DNA from: CADEDH01 sp041394285
Lineage (GTDB): Bacteria > Actinomycetota > Acidimicrobiia > Acidimicrobiales > SZUA-35
DNA: 64,000 nucleotides
NCBI GenBank assembly: GCA_041394285.1
Contig: JAWKIL010000017.1
Location: 1-64,000 of the forward strand
Direction of reading: 5' to 3'
Part shown: positions 33,658 through 42,271 of the stretch, in pieces
Numbering within the stretch: the first letter of the stretch is position 1
Layout: every line of letters begins with the position of its first letter
Notes under the pieces: model-generated
Told to the model about the DNA's origin: nothing
Database searches by the model: none
What the model saw: the letters and a program-made list of their open reading frames with translations, nothing else
Position numbers and translations under genes: made by a program

Positions 33658-35775
33658 TCACGCTCCCGTCACGGTCGGGGTGCAGACGGTGCGGGCGGAC
33701 TTGCCGGCCGCCGTCTTCACCTCCACCGAGTACTCGATCGTGCCCTTGCGCAGGGTGTCGGCGAAGCTCAGCGCGCTGGTCTTGCCCCGCCACGACAGCG
33801 TGCCTCCGTCCACCGTGCGGGACACGATGTACTCCGGGCTTGGCTCCGGCGCCTCCGGCCACGACACCGCCGCGGTGTTGGTCACCGGATCGGCGGCCAC
33901 GGCGCACGACGCCACCGGATCCACGACGTCGGGCACCGGCGGTGTGATGGCGCCACTGGTGCAGGTGGTGCGGGCGCTGACCACGCCGGCCGCGCTCTTG
34001 GCCGCCACGTAGTAGACGAGGGTGCCGGTGCGGTTGGTGTCGGTGAAGCTCAGGTCGGGGGTGCGGCCCCGCCACGAGGCGGCGTTCCCGTCGACCGAGC
34101 GGTAGACGATGTACTCCGCCGCCCCCGAGCCGCTGACCCAGGCCACCTCGGCCGCCGAGCCGTTCACCACGGCGGTGCAGCTGTCGGGCGGGAGCAGGGG
34201 GATCACCACGTCGAGCACCTCGGTGGCGCACTGGGTGGTGGCGCTGCGGACGCCCTTCACGTTGCGCGACGCCACCAGATAGGTGAGGTCGCCGGTGCGG
34301 GAGGTGTCGGTGAAGCTGGTGGTGCTGGCGCGGCCCCGCCACGAGGGGGCGCCGTCGTCGACCGAGCGGTAGATCACGTAGTCGGTGGCCCCCGCCACCG
34401 TCGGCCAGGTCACGGTGACGGCCCCGTCCTTGAAGCTGGCCAGGCACGATGCCGGCGGAGCGACCGGCGGCGGGGTGCCACCGTCGGGCTGGCACAACCG
34501 CACCAGGTCCCGGGCCGGCTGCTGGCTGCCCACCTCGCCCACGGCGTTGATGCCGCCGGTGACCCACAGGCAGCCGTCGGAGGCGCCGAGCACGCCCCAG
34601 CCCCCCACGTCGCCGGCCATGTAGGGCCTGAACGCCTGGTCCCGCTGCCCGGTCTGGGCGTCGTAGGCGATCACCGCGCTCACCGGGCCGGTGTAGGTGC
34701 CCTGCACCCGGGCCAGGTCGCCGCTGTAGGCCTGGAGCCCGCCGGTGGTGGTGGCGTGCGACCCCCAGCAGTGGCAGGTGGCGTAGAGCCGGTTGCCCAC
34801 CCGCTCGATGCGCTGGAAGTCGCCCCCGCCCCGGGTCGACGACACCTGGTAGCGGCTGTTGTACGACGTGGCGTGGCTCACCATGAGCCGCATGTTGTCG
34901 TTCTCGTTGTAGAAGTAGGCGCCGTGCTGCTCGCCCGCCACCATGACGGTGCCGAACTCGGTGGCCTGCACGTCGTACATGTGGCCGCAGCACGGATAGT
35001 TCATCTGGAAGCCCGACCACTCGACCTTGGCCGCATCGGTGCTGTTGAGGCCGACGGCGGCCTTGCCGTTGATCGAGAACCAGCCGGCCAGGTAGACCAC
35101 GGGTCGGGTGCGGCTGGCGCTGACCCCCCACACCCCGCCGTTGGTGATCTGGGGCAGCCAGCTCCAGTCGATGGCGCCGGTGGCCGGGTTCAACCGCACC
35201 ACGTTGGCCACGGTGCGGGGCGACCCGGCGTCGGAGGCGGTGGTGAACGAGCCGACGGCGTACAGCCAGCCGTCGGGCTCCAGCGTGATCTTGCGCACCA
35301 CCGACGTGCCGCCGTAGAGCCGGGTGTTCCATCCCGGCCACACCTGGCCGGTGGCGGGGTCGATCTTCACCAGGGCGCCCAGCTCCTGGCCGTTCCAGGT
35401 GCCCATCTCACCGCCGACGAACAGGCCCCCGTCGGGGGCGGCGGCCAGCGCCAGCACCGGCCCGCCGACCTGGGGCCGGAACCCGGTCTGGAAGGCGCCG
35501 GTGGCGGTGGCGAAGGCGGCCAGGTAGGGCTGCTGCTCGGTGGTCTGGCCGTTGGTGGCCTCGAGGAAGTTGCCGCCGGTGTAGACGAGCCCGTTCATCT
35601 CCTCCAGGGCCCAACCCAGGGAGGAGAAGTCGGCCACGGTGTGCGAGGTGCCGAAGGTGGCCAGCCCCCACGGGGTGCGCTGGACGGCCACCAGCTCGGC
35701 GCCCGACGGGGTGGCCGGCAGCATCGCCAGCACCGACAGCGCCAGCAGGCTGACCGCTACGAGCATCCGTCTCAT
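33658..35775 (-). CDS. Secreted beta-propeller-like protein with three Fn3-like repeats
   Basis: A 705-aa protein read from MRRMLVAVSLLALSVLAMLP, a standard Sec signal peptide (cleavage near SGA-EL); a GAGGTGG ribosome-binding site precedes it and the longer frame is spurious. Residues ~30-430 hold repeated blades (LAAAPDGGLFVGGEM, ITLEPDGWLYAVGSF, LGASDGCLWVTGG), like delta-60/PQQ-type propellers. The C-terminus has three ~85-aa Fn3-like repeats, each opening with Cys (SCLASF, SCTAVV, SCAVAA) and containing YRSVDxxxxSWRG and SFxDTxRxG. Probable surface adhesion or binding role; no catalytic residues seen. First gene of a three-gene operon of exported proteins. Confidence 0.85.
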   Translation of the reverse strand: MRRMLVAVSLLALSVLAMLPATPSGAELVAVQRTPWGLATFGTSHTVADFSSLGWALEEMNGLVYTGGNFLEATNGQTTEQQPYLAAFATATGAFQTGFRPQVGGPVLALAAAPDGGLFVGGEMGTWNGQELGALVKIDPATGQVWPGWNTRLYGGTSVVRKITLEPDGWLYAVGSFTTASDAGSPRTVANVVRLNPATGAIDWSWLPQITNGGVWGVSASRTRPVVYLAGWFSINGKAAVGLNSTDAAKVEWSGFQMNYPCCGHMYDVQATEFGTVMVAGEQHGAYFYNENDNMRLMVSHATSYNSRYQVSSTRGGGDFQRIERVGNRLYATCHCWGSHATTTGGLQAYSGDLARVQGTYTGPVSAVIAYDAQTGQRDQAFRPYMAGDVGGWGVLGASDGCLWVTGGINAVGEVGSQQPARDLVRLCQPDGGTPPPVAPPASCLASFKDGAVTVTWPTVAGATDYVIYRSVDDGAPSWRGRASTTSFTDTSRTGDLTYLVASRNVKGVRSATTQCATEVLDVVIPLLPPDSCTAVVNGSAAEVAWVSGSGAAEYIVYRSVDGNAASWRGRTPDLSFTDTNRTGTLVYYVAAKSAAGVVSARTTCTSGAITPPVPDVVDPVASCAVAADPVTNTAAVSWPEAPEPSPEYIVSRTVDGGTLSWRGKTSALSFADTLRKGTIEYSVEVKTAAGKSARTVCTPTVTGA

Positions 35776-35854
35776 GGGCACCGCCACCTCGGGGAAACAA
35801 CCGGTTCCCACCCCATCGGCGTCTGCCCGGCAGGTCTGTAATTTCGATGGCTGG

Positions 35855-35860
35855 TACTGT
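35855..35860 (+). promoter_or_regulatory. Leaderless -10 box TACTGT
   Basis: TACTGT followed by exactly 6 nt and the ATG at 35867. Confidence 0.6.
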
Positions 35861-35866
35861 CGGTCC

Positions 35867-36745
35867 ATGTCTGAGGGGACCGTCACCGCCATCCATCTCC
35901 ATCCGATCAAGTCGTGCCACCGTATTGAGGTGGAGCAGGCCACGGTGTCGGCCACGGGCCTGGAAGGAGATCGGGAATGGCAGGTGGCGGCCGGCCTCAC
36001 GCCGGTCACCCAGCGGCAGAAGGCCCTCCTGGCCACGGTCCTCCCCGAGCCGATCGACGGCGGCCTACGGCTGTCGGCCCCGGGGCGGCCCACGATTGAG
36101 GTGGCCCGGCCCACGGCCAACGACACGGTCACCGGTTCCCTGATCGGGGTGAAGGTGCAGGTGGGCGACGCCGGTGACGAGGCCGCGGCCTGGTTCTCGG
36201 CCCTGCTGGGCGACGACGTCCGCCTCGTGGCCCGCACCCCCGACTCCGAGCTGCGCATCCCCGGCGCCCTCGATCTGTTCGACCAGACGATCGCCTTCGG
36301 CGACGTGGCCCCGGTGCTGGTGGCCAACACGGCCTCGCTGCGCTGGCTCCAGGACCGGGCGGTGGAGCCGTTCGGGATGGACCGGTTCCGGCCCAACCTG
36401 GTGGTCGACACCGACGCCCCCTTCGCCGAGGACACCTGGGCCCGGTTCCGGATCGGCGGGGCCGAGCTGGCCTACGGCCTGATCTGGCCCCGCTGCGCCA
36501 TTCCCCAGGTGGACCAGGACACGGGGGACCGGGGGCGGGAACCGGCCGTGGTCCTCAAGGCCCACCGATGGTTCACCGGCCCCCTCGACGACGTGGCCGA
36601 GGGCTGGCATCCCATCGTGGCCAACAAGGGGATCTTCGGCGTCGGCTGCTCGATCGGCCCGGTGGGCACGGTGATCAGCGTGGGCGACGAGCTCACCGTC
36701 ACCGAACGCATGGCCCCCCTCATGCCCAACCCGGCCGCCGCCTGA
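35867..36745 (+). CDS. MOSC-domain protein
   Basis: A 292-aa protein with a MOSC N-terminal beta-barrel (VTAIHLHPIKSCHRIEVE, then GLEGDREWQV) followed by the MOSC domain (~150-285). FRPNLVVDT (~167) and the conserved Cys in WPRCAIPQVDQDTGDRG (~208) match the mARC/YcbX-type group, in which the Cys ligates the molybdenum cofactor. Such proteins reduce N-hydroxylated compounds or handle Moco sulfur. The start is leaderless-type. No partner reductase or ferredoxin domain is fused. Confidence 0.88.
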   Translation: MSEGTVTAIHLHPIKSCHRIEVEQATVSATGLEGDREWQVAAGLTPVTQRQKALLATVLPEPIDGGLRLSAPGRPTIEVARPTANDTVTGSLIGVKVQVGDAGDEAAAWFSALLGDDVRLVARTPDSELRIPGALDLFDQTIAFGDVAPVLVANTASLRWLQDRAVEPFGMDRFRPNLVVDTDAPFAEDTWARFRIGGAELAYGLIWPRCAIPQVDQDTGDRGREPAVVLKAHRWFTGPLDDVAEGWHPIVANKGIFGVGCSIGPVGTVISVGDELTVTERMAPLMPNPAAA

Positions 36746-36755
36746 CCCGTCGCCC

Positions 36756-37775
36756 TCAGCGGCTGCGCTCGGGCAGGCCGGCGGCCCGGTAGACGGCGTC
36801 GATGGCGGCCATGTTGGCCACCGCGTCGTCGCCCGAGGTGACGAACGGGGTGCCGTGGGCCACGTGGTCGGCGAAGGCCCGCCACATGTGGACGTAGCTG
36901 TTGCCGGCATCGACCGGGCCCACCGTGCGCCCGCCGCCGGTCTCGATGACCAGGTGGTTGCCCCGCTGGGGCGAGATCGGGTTGGCCACCTCCAGCCAGC
37001 CGTCGGCCCCTTCCACCCGGAGCCGGCGCTCGGGCTCCGCCTCGGGCTGCATCGATGTGTGGAGCAGGGCGGAAACGCCGGAGGGGAAGGAGAGCTCGGC
37101 CGTCATCGCTGCGTCGACCAGGGGGTCGGCCCGGTCGGGCTCGGCCTCGGCCCGCACCCCGGACGGCTCCTCGCCTGTGACGTGGCGGAACCAGCTCACC
37201 ACGTAGCAGCCCAGGTCCATGAGCGACCCGCCGCCGATCGTGCTGTCCCACCGGATGTCGGGGCGGCCGATCGAGGCGGTGAACGTGCCCTCCAGCCGCT
37301 GCAGGGGGCCGAGCGCGCCGCTGGCCACCACGGCCAGCACCCGGTCGAACAGGGGGTGGTACCGGTGGTGGAAGGCCTCCCCCAGGCAGCGGCCCTCGGC
37401 TCGGGCCACCGCCACCATCTCGGCCGCCTCGGCTCCGTTGGCGGCGAAGGGCTTCTCGCACAGCACATGCTTGCCGGCGCGCAGAGCGGCGATCGACCAC
37501 TCGGCGTGGAGCGAGGCCGGTAGCGGGTTGTAGACGATGTCGACATCGTCGGCGGCCACGAGGTCGGCATAGGTGGCCGAGGCGGCCGGGATCCCCACGT
37601 CGAAGGCCAGGCTCCGGGCCCGGCTCAGATCCCGGGCGGCGATGCGGCTCACCCGCAGGTCGGGCAGCGACACCAGCGGGTCGATCAGGGCCTGGCGCAC
37701 GATCCGGGCAGCGCCGAGCACGCCCACGCGCAGCGGTCGGGCCTCGGGGCGGGGCAGGGACAGGGGATCACTCAC
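36756..37775 (-). CDS. Gfo/Idh/MocA family oxidoreductase
   Basis: A 339-aa dehydrogenase from GTG 37775. Rossmann motif LRVGVLGAARIVRQA (~15-29); the catalytic CEKPFAANGAEA (~98-109) with the invariant EKP; GxFHHRYHP-like EAFHHRYHPLF (~131) and the C-terminal alpha/beta domain with GGGSLMDLGCY (~180). These NAD(P) enzymes oxidise sugars, inositols or related polyols. Divergent from the PAP2 gene, with ~50 bp of shared promoter region. Confidence 0.9.
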   Translation of the reverse strand: MSDPLSLPRPEARPLRVGVLGAARIVRQALIDPLVSLPDLRVSRIAARDLSRARSLAFDVGIPAASATYADLVAADDVDIVYNPLPASLHAEWSIAALRAGKHVLCEKPFAANGAEAAEMVAVARAEGRCLGEAFHHRYHPLFDRVLAVVASGALGPLQRLEGTFTASIGRPDIRWDSTIGGGSLMDLGCYVVSWFRHVTGEEPSGVRAEAEPDRADPLVDAAMTAELSFPSGVSALLHTSMQPEAEPERRLRVEGADGWLEVANPISPQRGNHLVIETGGGRTVGPVDAGNSYVHMWRAFADHVAHGTPFVTSGDDAVANMAAIDAVYRAAGLPERSR

Positions 37776-37825
37776 CCGATCTGTGTAGCACTGACTTGCT
37801 CCCGCCCGGACTTACACTTGCCGCC

Positions 37826-38347
37826 TTGCGTGGGTTGATCAGGACCGTCGACGGAGCGGTGGACCAGCTGTTCCAGCCGCTGAGGCGGGTGAAGGCAGCG
37901 AACTGGACCTTCTATGCGGCCAGCGAGGCGGCCGACTACTCGATCGCCTGGCACGCCATCAGCCTGGTCATCGCCCTCGTGAGCCCCCGCCGGCGCCGCC
38001 ACGCCCTGCGGTTGGCGGTGATGCTGGGCGTCGAATCGCTGGCCGTCAACGGGGGCCTCAAGCGCCTCACCCGGCGGGCCCGTCCCGCCCTGCTCGACGA
38101 CCGGGCCTACGAGGTCCGCCGACCCAAGACCTCCAGCTTCCCGAGCGGTCACGCCAGCTCGGCCGCGCTGGCCGCGGTGCTGTTCACCGACGCCGTTCCC
38201 CGGCTCCGGCCGCTGTGGGTGACGCTGGCGGCGATCGTGTCGGCCAGCCGCATCCACAACCGGATGCACCACCCGTCGGACGTTGCCGCCGGCTCCGCGA
38301 TCGGCACCCTCTTCGGTGTGGCGGCCAAGAAACTCTGGCCGCTGTGA
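37826..38347 (+). CDS. PAP2-superfamily membrane-associated phosphatase
   Basis: About 173 aa. All three PAP2 motifs are present: KRLTRRARP (KxxxxxxRP), FPSGHASS (PSGH) and SRIHNRMHHPSDV (SRxxxxxHxxxD), with hydrophobic helices between (AISLVIALV, LAAVLFTDA). It probably dephosphorylates a lipid phosphate such as undecaprenyl or decaprenyl-phosphoryl sugar intermediates. No ATG or GTG start is available; the TTG at 37826 lies 7 nt after a TACACT box, and an earlier TTG at 37796 is possible. The start is therefore uncertain. Confidence 0.85.
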   Translation: MRGLIRTVDGAVDQLFQPLRRVKAANWTFYAASEAADYSIAWHAISLVIALVSPRRRRHALRLAVMLGVESLAVNGGLKRLTRRARPALLDDRAYEVRRPKTSSFPSGHASSAALAAVLFTDAVPRLRPLWVTLAAIVSASRIHNRMHHPSDVAAGSAIGTLFGVAAKKLWPL

Positions 38348-38450
38348 TGTTCGGCAGCGGCTGCCCACGCAGACCGCTGCAGATCGTTTGGACCCTGTGG
38401 CAACGGGCGCCGTCGGCCGCTGCGACCCCTCCCCGTTGAGGGGGCTGTCG

Positions 38451-38630
38451 TCAGCTGGCGGCCGAGGTGACGCTCAACAGCGCCCGCACATCGAGAAGGA
38501 GGTCGGTTACCTCCGAGGTCGAGACGAGCTGACGGTCGATCATCACCCCCAGACCCTTGTCGATCAGTGCCAGGGCTTCCTCGATGGAGGTGGTACTGAC
38601 ACTTCCGACTTCGGCGTCCGCCTCGGTCAT
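38451..38630 (-). CDS. 59-aa GvpA/GvpJ-like small protein
   Basis: A 59-aa ORF with a strong GAGGAG ribosome-binding site 4 nt before the ATG. After MTEADAEVGSVSTTS comes IEEALALIDKGLGVMIDRQ and then LVSTSEVTDLLLDVRALLSV. The amphipathic pattern and the IDKG-V-ID-x-x-LV...DLL-D-RALL spacing resemble the core of gas-vesicle GvpA/GvpJ/GvpM proteins, but no other gvp genes are adjacent and it is shorter than GvpA (~70 aa). It could equally be an unrelated helical hypothetical. It stands alone between PAP2 (+) and an enoyl-CoA hydratase (-). Confidence 0.6.
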   Translation of the reverse strand: MTEADAEVGSVSTTSIEEALALIDKGLGVMIDRQLVSTSEVTDLLLDVRALLSVTSAAS

Positions 38631-38794
38631 TTGCTCCTCCTCAACTCGAACCTGCCTGTTAGAACCTGGAGCGGGTCTCCGCCATTCCAACGGCCTCCGC
38701 CTTGGGCGCCACTCTAACCCAGGCATTCCCACCCGGCGAAGCGGTAAGGGCTTGACCAGGTGAAACGTCCCGTCCTGGTGGGCCCTCCGGCCGA

Positions 38795-39583
38795 TCAGCG
38801 CCCATGGAACACCGGAGGCCGCTTGTCAAGGAACGCCTGAACGGCCTCCCGGGTGTCGCTGGTCCCGAAGTTCACGGTCTGTGACAGGCTCTCGCTCTGC
38901 AGGGCGGAGGCGAAGTCGGCCGTGGCGTTCAGGGTGAGCATCCGCTTCGTCATGGCCAGGGCCAACGGGGCCCCGGCGGCCAGGCGGCCGGCCCAGTCGT
39001 CCACTGCGGCGTCGAGCTCGGCGTGGGGCACCACCTTGTTCACGAAGCCGAACCGCTCGCCGTCAGCGGCCGAGATCACGTCGGCGAAGAAGGCCAGCTC
39101 CTTGGCCTTGTGGAGTCCCACCAGGCGGGGAAGGATCCAGGTGCCGCCGAAGTCCACCGACAGGCCCCGGCGGGCGAAGATCTCGCTGAAGCGGGCCTGG
39201 TCGCTGGCCACGATGAGGTCGCAGGCCAGGGCCAGGTTCATGCCGGCACCGGCGGCCACGCCGTTCACCTTGGCGATGACGGGCACCATGATGTGATGGA
39301 AGGCCTGGATCGTCATGTGGATCATGTTCATGGCCTGGAGCTGGTGGCGCTGCACGCCGCCCTGGCCGCCCAGATCGGCCCCGGAGCAGAAGGCATCGCC
39401 GGCCCCGGTCATGACCACGCAGCGCACGGCGGGATCGAGGGCGATCTCGGTCCACACCTCCCGCAGCTCGTCCCACATCGTGCCGTTGGCGGCGTTCTTC
39501 TTCTCCGGCCGGTTCATCGTCACCGTCACCACCCCGTTGTCGGCGGCGTTGACGAGCAGGGTCTCGAGCGTCTTGGTCTCCAT
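38795..39583 (-). CDS. Enoyl-CoA hydratase/isomerase family protein
   Basis: A 262-aa crotonase-fold protein. GAGDAFCSGADLGGQ (~60-74) and VNGVAAGAGMNLALACDL (~107-124) form the oxyanion hole; FARRGLSVDFGGTWILP (~137-153) replaces the catalytic Glu region with Asp/Gly, so it may not be a simple hydratase. Ends AVQAFLDKRPPVFHGR, like the paralogue at 22.8 kb. TACCGT lies 8 nt before the ATG, so the transcript is probably leaderless. Confidence 0.9.
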   Translation of the reverse strand: METKTLETLLVNAADNGVVTVTMNRPEKKNAANGTMWDELREVWTEIALDPAVRCVVMTGAGDAFCSGADLGGQGGVQRHQLQAMNMIHMTIQAFHHIMVPVIAKVNGVAAGAGMNLALACDLIVASDQARFSEIFARRGLSVDFGGTWILPRLVGLHKAKELAFFADVISAADGERFGFVNKVVPHAELDAAVDDWAGRLAAGAPLALAMTKRMLTLNATADFASALQSESLSQTVNFGTSDTREAVQAFLDKRPPVFHGR

Positions 39584-39618
39584 GGCGGCCGACGGTAGCC
39601 GAGGGGGCGAAGCCGACG

Positions 39619-39692
39619 CCCGGTGGGATGGGCCCCACCGGGAGATGGGGGAGCCGAGCCGCCAGGCGAGGCGACGGGGGCGCTCGCCCCCG
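39619..39692. repeat. GGGGGC...GCCCCC hairpin repeat, opposite orientation
   Basis: Two perfect stems: CCCGGTGGG/CCCACCGGG (39619-39642) and CGGGGGCG-CT-CGCCCCCG (39675-39692). Read on the minus strand it has the same order as the copy at 11814. It sits in a divergent promoter region, so here it cannot be an ordinary terminator. Confidence 0.55.
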
Positions 39693-39711
39693 AAAAGCAG
39701 AACCGGCCCGG

Positions 39712-39717
39712 CAGACT
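39712..39717 (+). promoter_or_regulatory. Leaderless -10 box CAGACT
   Basis: CAGACT followed by exactly 6 nt and the ATG at 39724. Confidence 0.5.
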
Positions 39718-39723
39718 GGCGCC

Positions 39724-42234
39724 ATGGAGCGACCTCCCGGCCACCTGTTCCTCGGCGAGACCGTCGACGCCGCCAGCGGGCAGCGCACCGGCACGCCGGT
39801 GCTGCTCGACAGCGCCGACCTCACCACCCATGGCGTGATCGTGGGCATGACCGGCTCGGGCAAGACGGGTCTGGGCGTGGTGCTGATCGAGGAGGCCCGC
39901 CTGGCCGGGATCCCGGTGCTGGCCATCGACCCCAAGGGCGACCTGGGCAACCTGTGCCTCACCTTCCCCAACCTGGCGCCGGCCGACTTCGAGCCCTGGA
40001 TCGACGCCGGCACGGCCCGGGTGCAGAACACCACCGTGGCCGACCTGGCGGCGACGACGGCCACCGACTGGCGCGACGGGCTGGCGTCGTGGGGCCTGGG
40101 CCCGGCCGACATCGCCGCCCTGGCCCGCAGCGGCAACGCCACGATCTACACGCCGAGCAGCACCGCCGGGGTGGGCCTCAACCTGTTGGGCCAGCTGTCG
40201 GCACCGTCCACCACCGATCCCGGCGCCCGCCAGGACGAGCTCGACGCCACCGTGACCGGCCTTCTCGGTCTGGTCGGGATCGACAGCGACCCCTTGTCGG
40301 GCCGGGAGCACGTGCTGATGGCCAACCTGCTGGCCCGGGCGTGGGACGCCGGGACCCCGCTCGACCTGGGCGGACTACTGGGCCAGATCCTCGATCCGCC
40401 CATCCGGAAGCTGGGCGTGCTCGATCTCGACACCTTCTTCCCCCCGGCCGACCGCCAGGCCCTGGCCCTCAAGCTCAACGGGCTGGTGGCGTCGCCCAGC
40501 TTCGCCCGCTGGGCCGCCGGCGATCCGCTCGACGTCGCCCGCATGCTGTGGGACGCCGAGGGCCGGGCCCGCACCGCCATCGTGTCGCTCGGCCACCTGG
40601 AGGAGACCGAGCGCCAGTTCGTGGTCACCCTGGTGCTGTCGAAGCTGATCAGCTGGATGCGCACCCAGCCCGGCACCGGGGAGCTGCGGGCGCTGGTGTA
40701 CCTCGACGAGGTGATGGGGCTGGCCCCGCCCGTGGGCAACCCGCCGGCCAAGAAGCCCATCCTCACCCTGCTCAAGCAGGCCCGGGCGTTCGGGGTGGGG
40801 CTGGTGCTGGCCACCCAGAACCCGGTGGACCTCGACTACAAGGCCATCTCGAACGCCGGTACCTGGCTGATCGGGCGGCTGCAGACCGAGCAGGACAAGA
40901 ACCGGCTGGTCGACGGGCTGCGCTCGGCCGACGGCGCCACCGACCTGGCCGCCGTCGAGTCGACGATCTCCAACCTGGGCAAGCGACAGTTCATGCTGCG
41001 CTCGGCCCGCAACGCCCAGCTCCCCCGCCTCACCAGCCGGTGGTCGATGAGCTACCTGGCCGGCCCCCTCACCGGCGACCAGATCAGCCGGCTCATGCAT
41101 CCCGGGGGCGCGGCCGCAGCGGCCACCGCGCCGCCCGCCGAACCGGCCCCGCCGCCCGCATCGGGGTCCCCATCGGCCTCGGCCACTCCCGGCCCGACAC
41201 CGGCCGCCGCCCCGACCGCGTCGCCCGCTTCCGCCCCGACCGCCGCCGCGCCGCCCTCGGCCGCGTCGTCCGCTGCGCCGGCCCCGGCGCTGGCCGACGA
41301 CGAGTCGCCGGTGGCCCCCGGCGCCCCCGACAGCCTGCCGGTCCGCTACCTGGCGGCGGCCGCCCCGTGGCTCGCCACCGTGGGGGCCACGGCCAGCGGC
41401 ACCCGCCTGGTGCCGGCACTGGCGGCCCGGGTCAACCTCCTGTTCGACGACACCAAGGCCGCCCTCAACCACCGCGAGGAGTGGGAGGCCGTCATCCCCC
41501 TCGACGGCGACCAGGTGGACGTGGGCGCAGCCGTGGCCGTCGATTTCGACGATCGGGACTTCACCCCCACCGCCCCGGCCGGGGCCCGCTACGTCCTGCC
41601 CGGTGTGAAGCTCACGGCGTCGCTGGTGTCGCGCGTGACGGCCGACCTCAGGGCCCGCCTCACCGCCGACCGCCAGCTCGTGCTGCACCACAACCCGGAG
41701 CTGAAGCTCGTCTCCCGTCCCGACGAGACAGCCGAGCAGTTCGCCGCCCGCTGCCAGGCGGCGGCCGACGAGGGCGCCGACGCCGAGGCGGCCAAGGTCC
41801 GGGACCGCCTCGACGCCAAGCGTGACGCCATCCAGGCCGCCCTGGCCAAAGCCCAGGACCGGGTGGCCGAGATCGAGGCGGCGCAGTCGGCCCGGCGGGA
41901 GAGCCAGATGATCGACATCGGAGCCTCGGTGCTGGGCAGTCTGCTCGGCGGGCGGGGCCGGGCCCGGCAGCTGGCGTCGGCCGCCCGGCGGATGAGCTCG
42001 GGCCGGGGTCGGGCCGCCGGCGGCGAGGCCCGCCTGGCCAGCGCCCGCAATCGGGTGGCGGAGAAGGTCGACGAGCTGGACGACCTGGAGCGGGACGTGC
42101 AGGAGGCCCTGATGGACATCGACCAGGAATGGTCGGCCAAGGCCGCCGCCGTGCAGGAGCTCGCCGTCGGCCTGGAGAAGGCCGACGTCACCGTGGAGGA
42201 CCTGATGCTGGTGTGGCTCCCGACCGCCGGCTAG
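39724..42234 (+). CDS. HerA/DUF87-type P-loop ATPase
   Basis: 836 aa from ATG 39724. N-terminal GETVDAASGQRTGTPVLLD then Walker A GMTGSGKTGLG (~39-49) and AIDPKGDLGN (~71-80); Walker B ALVYLDEVMGL (~323-333); sensor LVLATQNPVDLDYKAISNAG (~360-379) and the arginine-finger region IGRLQTEQDKNR. This is the HerA/FtsK-like hexameric ATPase core. A Pro/Ala linker (~460-530) joins a C-terminal part with SMSYLAG-type strands, a long coiled coil (~690-740: VRDRLDAKRDAIQAALAK) and a second helical segment. It may translocate DNA or protein. No NurA nuclease is adjacent, and the protein is about 200-300 aa longer than typical HerA. Confidence 0.85.
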   Translation: MERPPGHLFLGETVDAASGQRTGTPVLLDSADLTTHGVIVGMTGSGKTGLGVVLIEEARLAGIPVLAIDPKGDLGNLCLTFPNLAPADFEPWIDAGTARVQNTTVADLAATTATDWRDGLASWGLGPADIAALARSGNATIYTPSSTAGVGLNLLGQLSAPSTTDPGARQDELDATVTGLLGLVGIDSDPLSGREHVLMANLLARAWDAGTPLDLGGLLGQILDPPIRKLGVLDLDTFFPPADRQALALKLNGLVASPSFARWAAGDPLDVARMLWDAEGRARTAIVSLGHLEETERQFVVTLVLSKLISWMRTQPGTGELRALVYLDEVMGLAPPVGNPPAKKPILTLLKQARAFGVGLVLATQNPVDLDYKAISNAGTWLIGRLQTEQDKNRLVDGLRSADGATDLAAVESTISNLGKRQFMLRSARNAQLPRLTSRWSMSYLAGPLTGDQISRLMHPGGAAAAATAPPAEPAPPPASGSPSASATPGPTPAAAPTASPASAPTAAAPPSAASSAAPAPALADDESPVAPGAPDSLPVRYLAAAAPWLATVGATASGTRLVPALAARVNLLFDDTKAALNHREEWEAVIPLDGDQVDVGAAVAVDFDDRDFTPTAPAGARYVLPGVKLTASLVSRVTADLRARLTADRQLVLHHNPELKLVSRPDETAEQFAARCQAAADEGADAEAAKVRDRLDAKRDAIQAALAKAQDRVAEIEAAQSARRESQMIDIGASVLGSLLGGRGRARQLASAARRMSSGRGRAAGGEARLASARNRVAEKVDELDDLERDVQEALMDIDQEWSAKAAAVQELAVGLEKADVTVEDLMLVWLPTAG

Positions 42235-42271
42235 GGCAGCCGGGAGTCACCCAGCTCAACCCGCTCCGGGC

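Noticed and set aside
33421..35841. 806-aa plus-strand ORF opposite the secreted propeller protein
   Set aside because: No signal peptide or motifs; the minus strand has a signal peptide, blades and Fn3-like repeats.
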